Source: Benincasa hispida (Eukaryota; Streptophyta; Magnoliopsida; Cucurbitales; Cucurbitaceae). Taken from it: a stretch of DNA of 64,000 nucleotides. The translations under genes and the position numbers were made by a program. Positions within the stretch are counted from its first letter, which is position 1, and the number at the start of each line of letters is the position of its first letter. Below the pieces are notes generated by a model. That model ran no database searches. It was not told the origin of the DNA and worked only from the letters and a program-made list of their open reading frames with translations. Location: the NCBI RefSeq assembly GCF_009727055.1, contig NC_052353.1, forward strand, positions 40,300,830 through 40,364,829. Direction: 5' to 3'. This document shows, piece after piece, positions 43,364-55,822 of the stretch.

Positions 43364-43800
43364 GTAGCGGGAGGAGTAATCTATGTATTTCTTTAAAGAT
43401 TGTAAGATATCTAAATTTTTTCAATATGAGATTTTCAATAGTTTGTTACAAATTTATATTCGATCAAAATCAAAATTTTGGAGATGTGTAATTAAGGCCC
43501 CTTTTAGTAATCATTTGATTTTTCGTTTTTTATTTTTGAAAATTAAGCTCCATCCCTAAATTTCTTCTTTTTTATCTATTTTTATTAATGGTTTAAAAAA
43601 TCAAGCCAAAATTTGAAAACTAAAAAAAGTGGCTTTTAAAAACTTTTTTTTGTGTTTGGAATTTGGCTAAGAATACAACTATTGTACTAAAAAAAATGCA
43701 AATCATTTAAAAAAATTAAACTACAAGTTTAGTTTTGGATCTTTTCATATTTGTGTTTAATATATCCTTAAACTTTTAAATTTATGTTCAAGAAGTCTTT
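43364..43800. other. AT-rich intergenic DNA, no gene
   Basis: It holds 'ggccccttttagtaatcatttg' and AAAATTAAG-type strings typical of small plant repeats, with no coding frame or clear terminal repeats. Confidence 0.4.
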
Positions 43801-43996
43801 AAATATTTAATATTTCTTAAAAATTAGAAAGTTTAAATTTCTTAGAAATAAGAATAAAATAAACTTCTAATTTTGTCTTTTAAGAAAATCTAATACACGA
43901 CTGAATATGATCAAGGACTTAACAGATATAAAATAAAATGGAGAATTTTCAAAAAGAAGAAAAATTATGACAAAATAGCAAAATTTAATCTTCTTT

Positions 43997-44112
43997 GATA
44001 GAGGTTGATAGAGGATGATAGAAGTTGTCTATCAGTAATAGAAACTGATAGAAATCTATCATTGATACTATGTGATAGATGCTGATAAAAGTCTACCAGT
44101 GTCGATCAGTGT
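43997..44112. repeat. TGATAGA/TCTATCA hairpin minisatellite
   Basis: Repeated 'gatagaggttgatagagg' and 'tgatagaaatctatcattgata' strings can fold on themselves. A shorter version is in unit 2 (48485-48545). I recall similar repeats in cucurbit genomes; this is not verified. Confidence 0.6.
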
Positions 44113-44486
44113 TTTTTTTTTTTTTTTTTTTTTTTTTTGCTATTTCTATAAATAGTTTGACATTTTTTCTATCTATGAAAAAATTTCAATAAAAAAAATT
44201 ACAATTTATTGAATATTTTTTAAAGTTCACAAACCAAATAGACACAAAATTGAAATTTTGAATACTTATTTGACATTTTTAAAAGTTTAATGACCTTTTT
44301 AACACAAATCTAAATATTTAGAAACTAAACTTGTAATACAATATAATTTATATTAAAATTATTCCCTATATATCTTTAGGTTATAATTAACCCTTTTATT
44401 AAAAAAAAAAAAGGTCTCTATATGATCTACATTTATTCTTTAAATTTTAGAAACATATTCCTATTATGTTTTTTCTTAAATAAAAA

Positions 44487-44515
44487 ATATTATTATTATT
44501 ATTATTATTATTATT
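44487..44515. repeat. (ATT)n microsatellite
   Basis: About nine ATT units. The equivalent in unit 2 at 48860-48883 is shorter, so the length varies between the two copies. Confidence 0.8.
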
Positions 44516-47104
44516 TTAAATTAGATAAAAAAAATTACCTCAAACGGTTATTGAAATTACATATAGACTAAATTTAGACATTTAGAAATACAAACATAAA
44601 ATTGATGATATCAAAGTATAAGACCAAAAATAGTATTTTCAACGGGTAAAATACGTTGAACCTAACATACAATGCACGTAAAAACTAAATATGCTAAATT
44701 TCAAAAATACCCCCAAAATTTGTCAATTGTTTTAAAAAAATGTCATATTCTTTCAATAAGTTGTAGTATTACTTTTGACCTTTAATAAACATTTAAGAGT
44801 AGAAATTCTTCACAATTTTAGACAAAAGAAAAATGGACTTGAAACAATGTGACAGTAACCTGAAATGATATGACAGTGCTTGAATCTCAGTTTCTCTTTA
44901 GGGTCACCACCACATCATTACAGATTCCAAATTTCATAAAATATTCTAACTATTTTTTTTTCTAAAGAAAGTTTTGATAAGGTTTATAAAATGACGAGTA
45001 ATATTTGGTGGTATGTTTTAAAGGAATGACAGTTTAGGATTATTTGAGCCAAATAATAATAAAATAAAATAAATAAGTTTAAATATAAAAAAAATCCCCT
45101 TAATTTTATACTTTAGGTAAAAAATACCTCTAAAATTTCAAATTTTAAAAAATACCCTTAATTTTTCAAATAGCGTTCAAAATGCCCTTGTCGTAAGTTT
45201 TGAATGGAAATCATTAAAAAAAATTTTAAAAAATACTCCTAAACTTTCAAAATTTTCAAAAATATTCTTAACTTAAGAAAAGTTCAAAACTACCTTCACC
45301 ATTAATATATGAACAAAAATCGTTAGTACCTCGCTATAAAAATAACTTGAAAATTAAAAAAAAAAAATGCTCATACAGTTAATATGGTGATCAATTTGTT
45401 TGAAGTTTTTTTAAGTTCGAAAAATCCAACTTTAAAATAGACTAAACAGATATCCTCATTTTTTTCCATATAGATACTTTTATTTTTTATTTTTCTAAAT
45501 TTTTCAATTTTTAGCTTAGACAAATTTTCTCAGCAACCAAAATTTTAAATTAAATCATAAAATCCCACAAAATTTCAAAGTTAAAATCTCCCCTTAAAAC
45601 ATAACAAGACAATAAATTGTCAAACAAAAAAAAAAATGTTTATTACCTGACACTGAAGTACTAGCATACAACTTTGTTAAAACTAAGTCCTAAAATCTGT
45701 TGATGCTTTCTTATTCTCTTTCTTCTTATTATAGTCCATATACCTGAACTAAAGTGTGCACTTTTATTTATTTACTTATTCTTTTTATAAATAAATGTTA
45801 ATAAAATGAGAGTAAGATGGTATTGAAGAAGGGATGGCAGAAAAAAAATAGAAAAAAAATAGAAAAATAGAGAAGTAAGATAGTATTAATGATTTCTGTT
45901 CATATAACAATAAAAGTATTTTCTTTTAATTTTTTTTCTAAAGTTTAAAAATATTTTGAAACTTTTGAAAATTTAAGGGTATTTTTAAACTCATATTGAA
46001 AGTTTAAGGGGTCGTTCGTTTCGTGGGCATCTTAATTTCTGTTCAGGGTCACCATCACACCGTTACATATTTCAATTTTCATCAAACATTTTAACTATTT
46101 TTTTTTCTAAAGAAAGTTTGGTAATGATTATAAAATGACGAGTAATATTTGGTGGTATGTTTTAAAGAAATGACAAAGTTTAGGGTTGTTTGAGCTGAAT
46201 AATTATAAAATAAAATAAATAAGTCTAAATATAAAATAAAAATCCCCCAAAATTTTGTATTTTGTATCAAAAATACCGTTGAAATTTCAAATTTTCAAAA
46301 ATATCCTTAAACTTTCAAAAAGAATTCAAAATGCCTTTGCCTTTAGTTTTAGATGGAAACCATTAAAATTTTGTTTCAAAATCACCCTTAACTTAAGAAA
46401 AGTTCAAAACTACCTTTACCATTAGTATATGAACAAAAATGGTTAATACGTCGCTGTAAAAAATAACTTTAAAATTAAAAAAAATGCTCAGAACATTAAT
46501 ATAGTGATCAATTTGTTTGAAGTTTTCTTAAGTTCGAAAAATCCAATTTTAAAATAGATTAAACAAATATCCTCATTTTTTTCATATAGATATTTTTATT
46601 TTTCTCTAAATTTTCTAATTTTTAGCTTACGTCAATTTTCTCAGCAACCAAAATTTTAAGTTAGATCATAAAATCCCACACAATTCCAAAGTTAAAATCT
46701 CCCCTTAAAACATACCAAAACGATAAATAGTCAAACAAAAAAATGTATTTAGTTATTACCAGACACTCAACTACTAACATACAACTTTGTTAAAACATTT
46801 AAGTCCTCAAATCTATTGATGCTTCCTTATTCTCTTTCTTCTTATTATAGTCCATATACGTGAACTAAATTGTGCATCTGTATTTATTTACTTTTTTTTA
46901 ATATAAATAAATGTTAACAAAATGGGAGTAAGACGGTATTGAAGAAGGGATGGTAGAAAAAAGAAGAAAAATAGAGAAGTGAGATGACATTAATTGTTTC
47001 TATTCATATAACAATAAGAGTATTTTTTTTAACTTTTTTTAAGTTTAAGGATATTTTGAAACTTTTGAAAGTTTAAAGGTATTTTTAAACCCATACTAAA
47101 AGTT

Positions 47105-47732
47105 GGGGTTGTTTGTTTTGTGGTCATCTGGATTACTGTGTTTGTTTTGCGGTGTTATAACATGTCTCGGCATCTGAAGATTCTCAGGTATTCTAAGATG
47201 CTCGGGCAGAGGGCAACTGAAGAGTTTTGAATGTCGTTCTAGAACATGGGTTTTCTAGATTCCCGTTTGAGGGCATCCTCATTTTACACTTTGTCCTTCT
47301 TTTTTATTTTATTTTAGATATTTATATTAATTTTCATTTGCGTTATATAATTAAAATAAATGCTCTCAACATTGTATATCATATATTTTTAGTTATATGG
47401 GAGTTCTTATTATTTTTTAGCTAAATTTTAAAAGATATTCAAATTGATAAAAATAAATATGTTATATAAGTTCAAATTATATCAAATTTATTATAAATTA
47501 ATAAATAGTCGTAAGGGCATTTTTGGAACTTTATATAAATTTAAGACATTTTCGAGTAGAAATCTTATGAAACAAACATAGATATCAAAATATTCCTAGA
47601 TATCTGCAAAAGTACTCCTACAAAAACAAATATGATAATCTAAAAATGTCGGACATCTATAATTCCTAATATCTATAATTTCATGAATCTAAGATTTCAG
47701 TTATCTACATTTCCAAAAAAACAAACGGCCCC
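47105..47732. mobile_element. MITE copy 1, PIF/Harbinger-like, 628 bp
   Basis: Ends GGGGTTGTTTGTTT and AAACAAACGGCCCC are inverted repeats, and TAA follows on the right. The three-base TAA target seen in the sister copy suggests the Tourist/Harbinger class. No transposase frame. Confidence 0.55.
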
Positions 47733-47884
47733 TAAGGGTATATTTTGAAACTTTCGAAAGTTTTAAGACTATTTTTTTTACACAAAATACAAAGTTGAGG
47801 GCTATTTTGTATAATTTAGCCAATAAATAATAAACACTTAAAACGAACTAACGAGTATATTAGATGTCTACTAATCTTCTACCC

Positions 47885-48240
47885 GAAGGGCCCAACCATA
47901 GCCTTCACTCTTCTCTTTTTAATCTGTCAAACCCTTCCAGTTTTTTCGCTACTTAACCATCGCCATTATCATCGTCGCCGCTACCAACTTCAGGTAATTC
48001 GGCCCCTTCAGTTCACTATCGATTTACGCTTTGATGATTTCCTCCGATTCTTCAATCATCCGTCGGCCACTGCTTTTCGAAGATCACTATAACACATTCA
48101 AAAGATTTTAACTTTTTTTTTTCACCTTTAGCAACGAGGATATCAGGTCCACAAATCCTGTCCGTGTGAATGAAGTTAAAATGTTGATATCAATAATATC
48201 CTCTATTTACTGTTTTGGCTTTATCAGAATTTTAATATAG
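47885..48240 (+). promoter_or_regulatory. Promoter/5'UTR-intron-like module, copy 1
   Basis: A pyrimidine-rich leader ending GACTTCAG or AACTTCAG is followed by a donor-like CAG|GTAATT (GT at 47994). A T-rich tract ending CACCTTTAG (AG at 48130-48131) lies 138 bp later, then CAACGAGGATATCAG. This looks like a non-coding first exon and intron. No coding exon follows. Copies 2 and 3 lie at 52355 and 54565. Confidence 0.5.
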
Positions 48241-51200
48241 GGTTTAGGTTTAAAATATTTCAAAATGACACAGGGAACTGATCAAAAAATGAGAAGAAAT
48301 CTTATTAGAAAGTTCAAAATTTCTTAGAATAAACTTCTAATTTTGTCTTTTAAGAAAATCTAATACACAAGACTGAATATAATCAAGGACTTAAAAGATA
48401 TAAAACAAGAGAGGGGAATTTTCAAAAATAGAAAAATAAGAAAAACTATTTATATAAAATAACAAAATTTAATTTTTTTTTATTTTATAGAGATTGATAG
48501 AGGTGGATAGAAATTGATACTATAGTCTATTAGTGTCTATCAATATTTTTTTTGTTATTTTTGTAAATAGTTTGACAAATAAATTTATAATTTATTGAAT
48601 ACTTTTGAAAGTTCACAAACCAAATAGATACAAAATAGAAATTTTATTTGATATTTTTAAAAGTTTAATGGTCTTTTTAACACAAATCTAAATATTTAGA
48701 AACTAAACTTCTAATACAATATAACGCATATTAAAATTATTCCCTATATATCTTTATGTTATAGTTAAGTATTAAAAAAAAACTAGTCTCTATATGATCT
48801 ACATTTATTCTTTAAATTTTTTAAACATATTTCTATTATGTTTTTTCTTAAATAAAAATCATTATTATTATTATTATTATTTTAAATTAGATAAACAAAT
48901 TACTTCAAACGGTTATTGAAATTACTAAATTTAGACATTTAAAAATGCAAACATAAAATCAAAAATAGTATTTTCAACGGGTCAAATACGTTGAACCTAA
49001 CCTACAATGCACGAAAAAACTGAATATGCTAAATTTCAAAAATACCCCCAAAATTTGTCAATTGTTTTAAAAAAATGTCATATTCTTTCCATAAGTTGTA
49101 GTATTACTTTTGACCTTTAATAAACATTTCAAAATAGAAATTCTTCACAATTTTGGACAAAAAAAAAATGGACTTGAAACAATATGACAGTAACCTGAAA
49201 TGATATGACAGAGCTTGAGTCTCAATTTCGTCACCACCACACCATTACAGATTCCAATTTTCATCAAACATTCTAACTATTTTTTTTCTAAAGAAAGTTT
49301 TGATAACGTTTATAAAATGCCAATAGTAATATTTGGTGGTATGTTTTAAAGAAATGACAAAGTTTAGGATTGTTTGAGCCAAATAATTATAAAATAAAAT
49401 AAATAAGTTAAATATTAAAAAAAATACCCCTGAATTTTGTAATTTATTTCAAAAATACCTCTAAAATTTTAAATTTTCAAAAATACCCTTAAAATTTCAA
49501 AAAGCATTCAAAATGCCCTCGTTGTGAGTTTTGAATGGAAATCATTAAAGTTTTGTTTAAAAAATACCCCTAAACTTTCATAAATTTTAAAAATACTCTG
49601 AATTTAAGAAAAGTTCAAAACTATCTTCACCGTTAATATATGAACAAAAGCCACCTCGCTATAAAAATAACTTGAAAATTTTAAAAAAAAATGCTCATAC
49701 CATTAATATGGTGATCAATTTATTTGAAATTTTCTTAAGTTCAAAAAATCTAATTTTAAAATAGATTAAACAGATATTCTCATTTTTTTTCCATATAGAT
49801 ATTTTTATTTTTTTTTTATTTTTTCTAAATTTTTCAATTTTTAGCTTGGGTTTATTTTTTTTTTATTTTTTCTAAATTTTTCAATTTTTAGCTTGGGCCA
49901 ATTTTCTCAGCAATCAAAATTTTAAATTAAATCATAAAATCCCACAAAATTCCAAAGTTAAAATCTCCCCTTAAAACATACCAAAACAATAAATTGTCAA
50001 ACAAAAAAAATGTATTTTTTATTACCAGACACTAAAGTACTAACATACAACTTTGTTAAAACATTTAAGTCCTAAAATCTCTTGATGCTTTCTTATTCTC
50101 TTTCTTCTTATTATAATCCATATATGTAAACTAAAGTGTGAACTTTTATTTATTTACTTATTCTTTTTATAAATAAATGTTAACAAAATGAGAGTAAGAT
50201 GGTACTGAAGAAGGGATGGCAGAAAAAAGATGAAGAATAGAGAAGTAAGATAGTATTAACGATTTCTGTTCATATAACAATAAGAGTATTTTCTTTTAAC
50301 TTTTTTTTTTTTAAGTTTAAGAATATTTTGAAACTTTTGAAAGCTGGTATTTTTAAACTCATATTGAAAGTTTAAGGGGTCGTTCATTTCGTGGACATCT
50401 GGATTACCGTGTTTGTTTCATGGGCATCTCAATTTCTGTTGAGGGTCACCTCCATACCAAATATTCCAATTTTCATCAAACATTTTAACTATTTTTTTTT
50501 TCTAAAGAAAGTTTTGGTAATGATTATAAAATGACAAGAGTAATATTTTGTGGTATATTTTAAAGAAATGACAATGTTTAGGGTCGTTTGAGCTGAATAA
50601 TTATAAAAATAAATAAATAAGTTTAAATATAAAATAAAAATCCCCTAAATTTTGTATTTTGTGTCAAAAATACCTTGCAAAATTTTCAAATTTTCAAAAA
50701 TATCTCTGAAATTCCAAAATTTTCAAAAAAGAATTCAAAATGCCCTTATCGTTAGTTTTAGATGGAAACCATTAAAATTTGTTTCAAAATCACCCTTTTA
50801 AGAAAAGTTCAAAACTACCTTTACCATTAGTATATGAACAAAAATGGTTATACGTCGCTGTAAAAAATAACTTTAAAATTAAAAAAATGCTCAGAACATT
50901 AATATAGTGATCAATTTGTTTGAAGTTTTCTTAAGTTCGAAAAATCCAATTTTTAAAATAGAATTAAACAGATATCCTCATTTTCTTTTCATATAGATAT
51001 TTTTATTTTTCTCTAAATTTTCTAATTTTTAGCTTACGTCAATTTTCTCAGCAACCAAAATTTTAAGTTAGATCATAAAATCCCACACAATTCCAAAGTT
51101 AAAATCTCCCCTTAAAACATACCAAAACGATAAATAGTCAAACAAAAAAATGTATTTGGTTATTACCAGACACTGAATTACTAACATACAACTTTGTTAA

Positions 51201-51509
51201 AACATTTAAGTCCTAAAATCTCTTGATGCTTTCTTATTCTCTTTCTTCTTACTATAGTCCATATACGTGAACTAAAGTGTGCACCTTTATTTTGTTTTTT
51301 TTTATAAATATATGTTAACAATATGAAAGTAAGATGGTATTGAAGAAGGGATGGCAGAAAAAAGATGAAAAATAGAGAAGCAAGATGGTATTGACGGTTT
51401 CTATTCATTTAACAATAACAATATTTTTTAACTTTTTTTTTTAAGTTTAAGGATATTTTGTAACTTTTGAAAGTTTAAATGTATTTTTAAACTCATATTG
51501 AAAGTATAA

Positions 51510-52204
51510 GGGGTTGTTTGTTTCGTGGGCATCTGGATTACCGTGTTTGTTTTGCAGTGTTGTAAGATATCTTGACATCTGAAGTTTCTCAAGTATCCTA
51601 AGATGCCCAGACTGAGGGCAATTGAGGAGTATTGGATGCCCTTCTGGAAAATATTTTTTCCAGTGTCCCATTTGAGGGCATCCTCATTTTACATTTTGTC
51701 CTTCTTTTTTATTTTATTTTAGATATTTATATTAATCTTCATTTGCGTTATATAATTATAATAAATACTCTCAACATTGTATATCATATATTTTTAGTTA
51801 TATGGTAGTTCTTATTATTTTTAGCTATATATTAAAATTGATATTTAAAATAGTCTTTAATTTAGAAAAAATCTTAAATTATGATACATTATTTTATTGA
51901 GAAAAATAATATAAAAAATAATATAAATAAATATGTTATATAAGTTCAAATTATATCAAATTTATTATAAATTAATAAATAGTCATAAGGGTATTCTTGG
52001 AATTTTATTTAAATTCAAAACATTTTCGAGTAGAAATCCTATGAAACAAATATAATTATCAAAATATTCCTAGATATCTGTAAAAGTACTCCTACAAAAC
52101 AAACATGGTAATCTAAAAATGTCGGACATCTATAATTCCTAATATCTATAATTTCAGGAATCTAAGATTCCGGTTATCTACATTTTCAAAAAACAAATGG
52201 CCTC
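51510..52204. mobile_element. MITE copy 2, PIF/Harbinger-like, 695 bp
   Basis: GGGGTTGTTTGTTT...AAACAAATGGCCTC with TAA on both sides (51507-51509, 52205-52207). Non-coding. Single left ends of the same repeat occur at 46008 and 50376. Confidence 0.6.
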
Positions 52205-52354
52205 TAAGGGTATTTTTTAAAACTTTCGAAAGTTCTAGTACTTTTTTTACACAAAATACAAAGTTGAGGGCTATTTTGTATAATTTAGCCAATAAATAAT
52301 AAACATTTAAAACGAGCTAACGAGTATATTAGATTTCTACTAATTTTCTACCCT

Positions 52355-52628
52355 AAGGGGCCCAACCATAGCCTTCACTTTTCTCTTTTTAATCTATCAA
52401 ACCCTTCCAGTTTTGTCGCTACTTAACCATCACCATTATCATCGCCGCCGCTGCCGACTTCAGGTAATTCGGCCCCTTCAGTTTACTATCACTTTATGCT
52501 TTGATGATTTCCTCCGATTCTTCAATCATCTGTCGACCATTGCTTTTTGAAGATCACTATAACACATTCAAAAGATTTTAACTTTTTTTTTCCACTTTTA
52601 GCAACGAGGATATCAGGTCCACAAATCC
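52355..52628 (+). promoter_or_regulatory. Promoter/5'UTR-intron-like module, copy 2
   Basis: Same leader, donor (GT at 52464) and acceptor (AG ending 52611) as copy 1; intron-like span 148 bp. Sequence is lost into a Copia LTR at about 52629. Confidence 0.5.
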
Positions 52629-53775
52629 AAATACTGGTTTGAACATTTGGAACTTCCTCTTGTCGGTTTGAACATTTCAAATTAATCCAAATACTGGTTC
52701 TCGACTTTATCCAAGCTACCTAGGGGACCTAATGGACCTGTGGCTCGAAGCTCCAATGGTAGTGAATAGCTGACTAAACTCTTTAGTCACGAGATTCACT
52801 ATCTGTTAACTGTCAAACATTCCACTAAAGACTAATAGCTGAACTCTTCTTATCACAGATATATTTCAGTGTCCATCAGATATAACTAATCATGAGTAAG
52901 ATGACCCTTCACAAATGCTCGTAAGTACAGCTGGGCCAAATTACCGTTATGCCACTATAGTTATATCTCACTCCTTAAGTACCACTGATTCCTCTAATGA
53001 ACAATACAACATAGTCCAACTATGTGTGAACACCTCTCCGGCCAAGAGAAGGTGTGTGGTGCCACATCGTTCAAGCCCCGAAATCAGTCCTTAAGGGAGC
53101 TATCTATCTACTTACCCCTGCCTTGGGGAATGAGTGAATTCCATCTTGTGTAGCTGAGTTCTCACCTCCCAAATCAGACAAATCCCCAAAATGGTAGGTT
53201 TGAATCTGCGACCTGGCCACTCGCACCCATACAAATCAAATGACCACCCTCAATGGTAGGAGTTCCCAACTCATTCAGGATTGAGGTCATGTTACCTATG
53301 GTCATCTTAGTGAAGTGAAGTCTCTGTCATGAACGGTGTTATATAACGAGACGTTAACACTTTGTGGTCAGGTCTTATACAAACTCTTTGTATAGGACGC
53401 CCCCACTCGCATGTCCCCAACATGAATGATCAGGATCAGACCATCTATGACAAGTCACAACACTTATGACCATTCCACAAAGCCGATCGCGTCTGTAGCA
53501 TTACCAGGATAAGGTTTCCCTCCTTTATCCATATACTACAGACCATTTTGGTTATCACTCAAGACATGATCCACTTGTATGTCACCACATACATGCTTGA
53601 GTCACATACAGATAACCAGAGATTTTTTGTTTATTGGTTTGTGGTAAAGTAAATAAAACAATTAACCGAGCAAAATACAAGATGTGAAGTAAATATCATA
53701 TATTAACAACACAAGTGTTCGTACATAGTGTTTACAAACTATAGGACACGAGACTTTAGGGCATCAACCCCAACA
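52629..53775 (-). repeat. Copia LTR fragment, - orientation
   Basis: Ends (on +) GGGCATCAACCCCAACA, as at 22180, but the other end is truncated in an AT-rich region with filler ('aatccaaatactgg' twice, 52626 and 52696). It replaces the left half of a MITE, which resumes at 53776 in mid-sequence. Confidence 0.8.
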
Positions 53776-55006
53776 GCCTTGACATCTAAAGATTCCCATG
53801 TATCCTAAGATGCCCGAATGGAGGGCAATTGAAAAGTTTTGGATGCCCTTCTGGAACATGGATTTTCTAGATTCTCGAGTTAAGGGCATCCTCATTTTAT
53901 TCTTTTTTATTTTATTTTATATATATATTAATCTCCATTTGCACTATATAATTAAATTAAATGCTCTCAACATTGTATATCATATATTTTTAGTTATATG
54001 GTAGTTCTTATTATTTTTTAGCAATATATTTATATTTATATTTAAAATAATATTTATTTTATAAAAAAATCTTAAATTATGATACATTATTTGTTGAGAA
54101 AAATAACATATAAAAATAATATAAATTGTATTAATTTTAAAATATATGCAAATTGATAAATATAAATATGTTATATAAGTTCAAATTATATCAAATTTAT
54201 TATAAATTAATAAATTGTGGTAAGAGCATTCTTGAAACTTTATGAAAATTTAAGACATTTTCGAGAAGAAATTCTATGAAGCAAACATAGTTATCAAAAT
54301 ATTCCCAAATATCTGCAAAAGTACTCCTACAAAACAAACATGGTAATCTAAAAATGTCGGACATCTATAATTCCTAATATCTATAATTTCGGGCATCTAA
54401 GATTCCGGTTATCTACATTTCTAAAAAACAAACGGCTCCTAAGGGTATTTTTTGAAACTTTCGAAAGTTTTAAGATTATTTTCTTAAAAAAAAAAATCTA
54501 GAGTTTAGGGTTATTTTGTATAATTTAACAAACACTTAAAACGAGCTAACGAGTATATTAGATTTCTACTAATTTTCTACCCTAAGGGGCCCAACCATAG
54601 CCATCCTTTTCTCTTTTTACTCTGTCAAACCCCTCCAGTTTAGTTGTTACTTAACCATCGCCATTATCATTGTCGTCGCTGCCGACTTCAGGTAATTCGG
54701 CCCTTTCAGTTCACTATCGTTTTACGCTTTGATGATTTCCATGGATTCTTTAATCATCCATCGGCCATTGCTTTTCGAAGATCACTATAACTCATTCAAA
54801 AGATTTTAACTTTTTTTTTTCACCTTTAGCAACGAGGATATCAGGTCCACAAATCTTGTTCATGTGAATGAAGTTAAAATGTTGATATCAATAATATCCT
54901 CTATTTATTGTTTTGGCTTTATCAGAATTTTAATATAGGGTTTAGGTTTAAAATGTTTCAAAATGACACAGGGAACTGATCACAAAATGAGGAGAAAGCT
55001 TATTAA
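53776..55006. repeat. Segmental duplication unit 3, partial
   Basis: It starts inside the MITE (right end at 54439, then TAA), continues through the 5'UTR-like module and stops at the next Copia (55007). About 3.3 kb of the unit is missing to the left, where the LTR fragment lies. Confidence 0.75.
54565..54960 (+). promoter_or_regulatory. Promoter/5'UTR-intron-like module, copy 3
   Basis: Donor GT at 54692 and acceptor AG ending 54829 give a 138-bp intron-like span, equal to copy 1. Non-coding downstream. Confidence 0.5.
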
Positions 55007-55175
55007 TGAAGTGATCAGCACACTGATCCTTATATAGAAGATTAATATGTGAAAAGAAAATAAACAACTTGTACAACTGAATAAAACAATGTAAACCGAC
55101 CTTTTCTCAGTTGTAACTAATACAGAAATATATAATTTCCCACCTTAAAAACTAATCTAATTAGCTATCTTAATA
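55007..55175 (-). repeat. 3' LTR of short-LTR Copia E (169 bp)
   Basis: On + it begins TGAAGTGATCAGC; the other end reads TTAATA where ..ACA is expected. A polypurine tract (minus strand AGGCTTGAGGGTGGG) abuts at 55176-55190. ATTAA at 55002-55006 may be the target duplication; the partner is outside the window. Confidence 0.65.
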
Positions 55176-55190
55176 CCCACCCTCAAGCCT

Positions 55191-55822
55191 ATGTGATGAG
55201 ATGAGCACACATTGAGTTTCTCTCTTAAAGGTAGAAATTTTGTTGCCGAGAGAGGTTTTGTAAAGACATTTGCAATATGTGCATCAACTGGAAGATGAAG
55301 TATTCAAATTTTCTTCTGTTGAACTAAGTCTCTGACAAAGTATATGCCAATTTCAACAAGTTTAATATGAAAATGAAGTACAGGATTTGTATTTAAATGT
55401 ACCACACTTAGACTATCACACCAAACAGTTGGAGACTACCATAACCGAGCATGTAATTTAGTAAACAAAGAATGTAGCCAGATTAGTTCTGATGAAGCAA
55501 GTGTCACGCTTCTATACTCTACCTCTGTACTTAATTTGAATATCACTGTTTGTTTCTTTGAAGCCCATTGAATTAAATTTCCTCCAAAATATATGTATAC
55601 TCCAGAGGTGGATTTTCTATCATTTGGATCTGAAGCCCAATCTGCATCTGCAAATCCATGAATATTCAAATCCTTTAGCTTTTTGAATAGCTAACCATGT
55701 TCAATAGTTCCTGCCAAATATATAAGAATGCGCTTCACAGCTTGCCAATGAAACTTAGTAGGAGCATGCATAAATTCACATACTTTGTTGACACTGTAGA
55801 CAATCTCGGGTCTTGTCAAAGT
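55191..55822 (-). pseudogene. Copia E RNase H, broken by Copia D
   Basis: The minus-strand frame at 55436-55669 encodes the RNase H core: IHGFADADWASDPNDRKSTSG with the first catalytic Asp, FGGNLIQWASKKQ, and a second block (STEVEYRSVTLASSELIWL) in which the usual SSAEAEY is changed. Upstream, to 55822, come TRPEIVYSVNKVCEFMHAP and AVKRILIYLAGTIEHG, with a TAG in the linker. At 55823 the frame is cut by the LTR of Copia D, so the rest of E lies beyond the window's right edge. Downstream are the C-terminus, polypurine tract and LTR at 55007-55190. It is a different, more diverged family from A-D. Confidence 0.85.

Larger units (their letters stand above)
43800..48285. repeat. Segmental duplication unit 1 (about 4.47 kb)
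   Basis: Matching landmarks recur about 4,470-4,480 bp apart: 'aaacttctaattttgtc' (43861 and 48331) and 'gcaacgaggatatcagg' (48131 and 52611). Each unit also contains an internal 1.1-1.2-kb duplication ('taatatttggtggtatgtttt' near 45000 and 46140). Non-coding, strongly AT-rich. Ends with a MITE and a 5'UTR-like module. Confidence 0.8.
48286..52628. repeat. Segmental duplication unit 2
   Basis: Parallels unit 1 in order: TGATAGA block, (ATT)n, the two 1.2-kb sub-repeats (landmarks near 49326 and 50530), MITE and 5'UTR-like module. It is joined at its right end to a partial Copia LTR. Non-coding. Confidence 0.8.
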
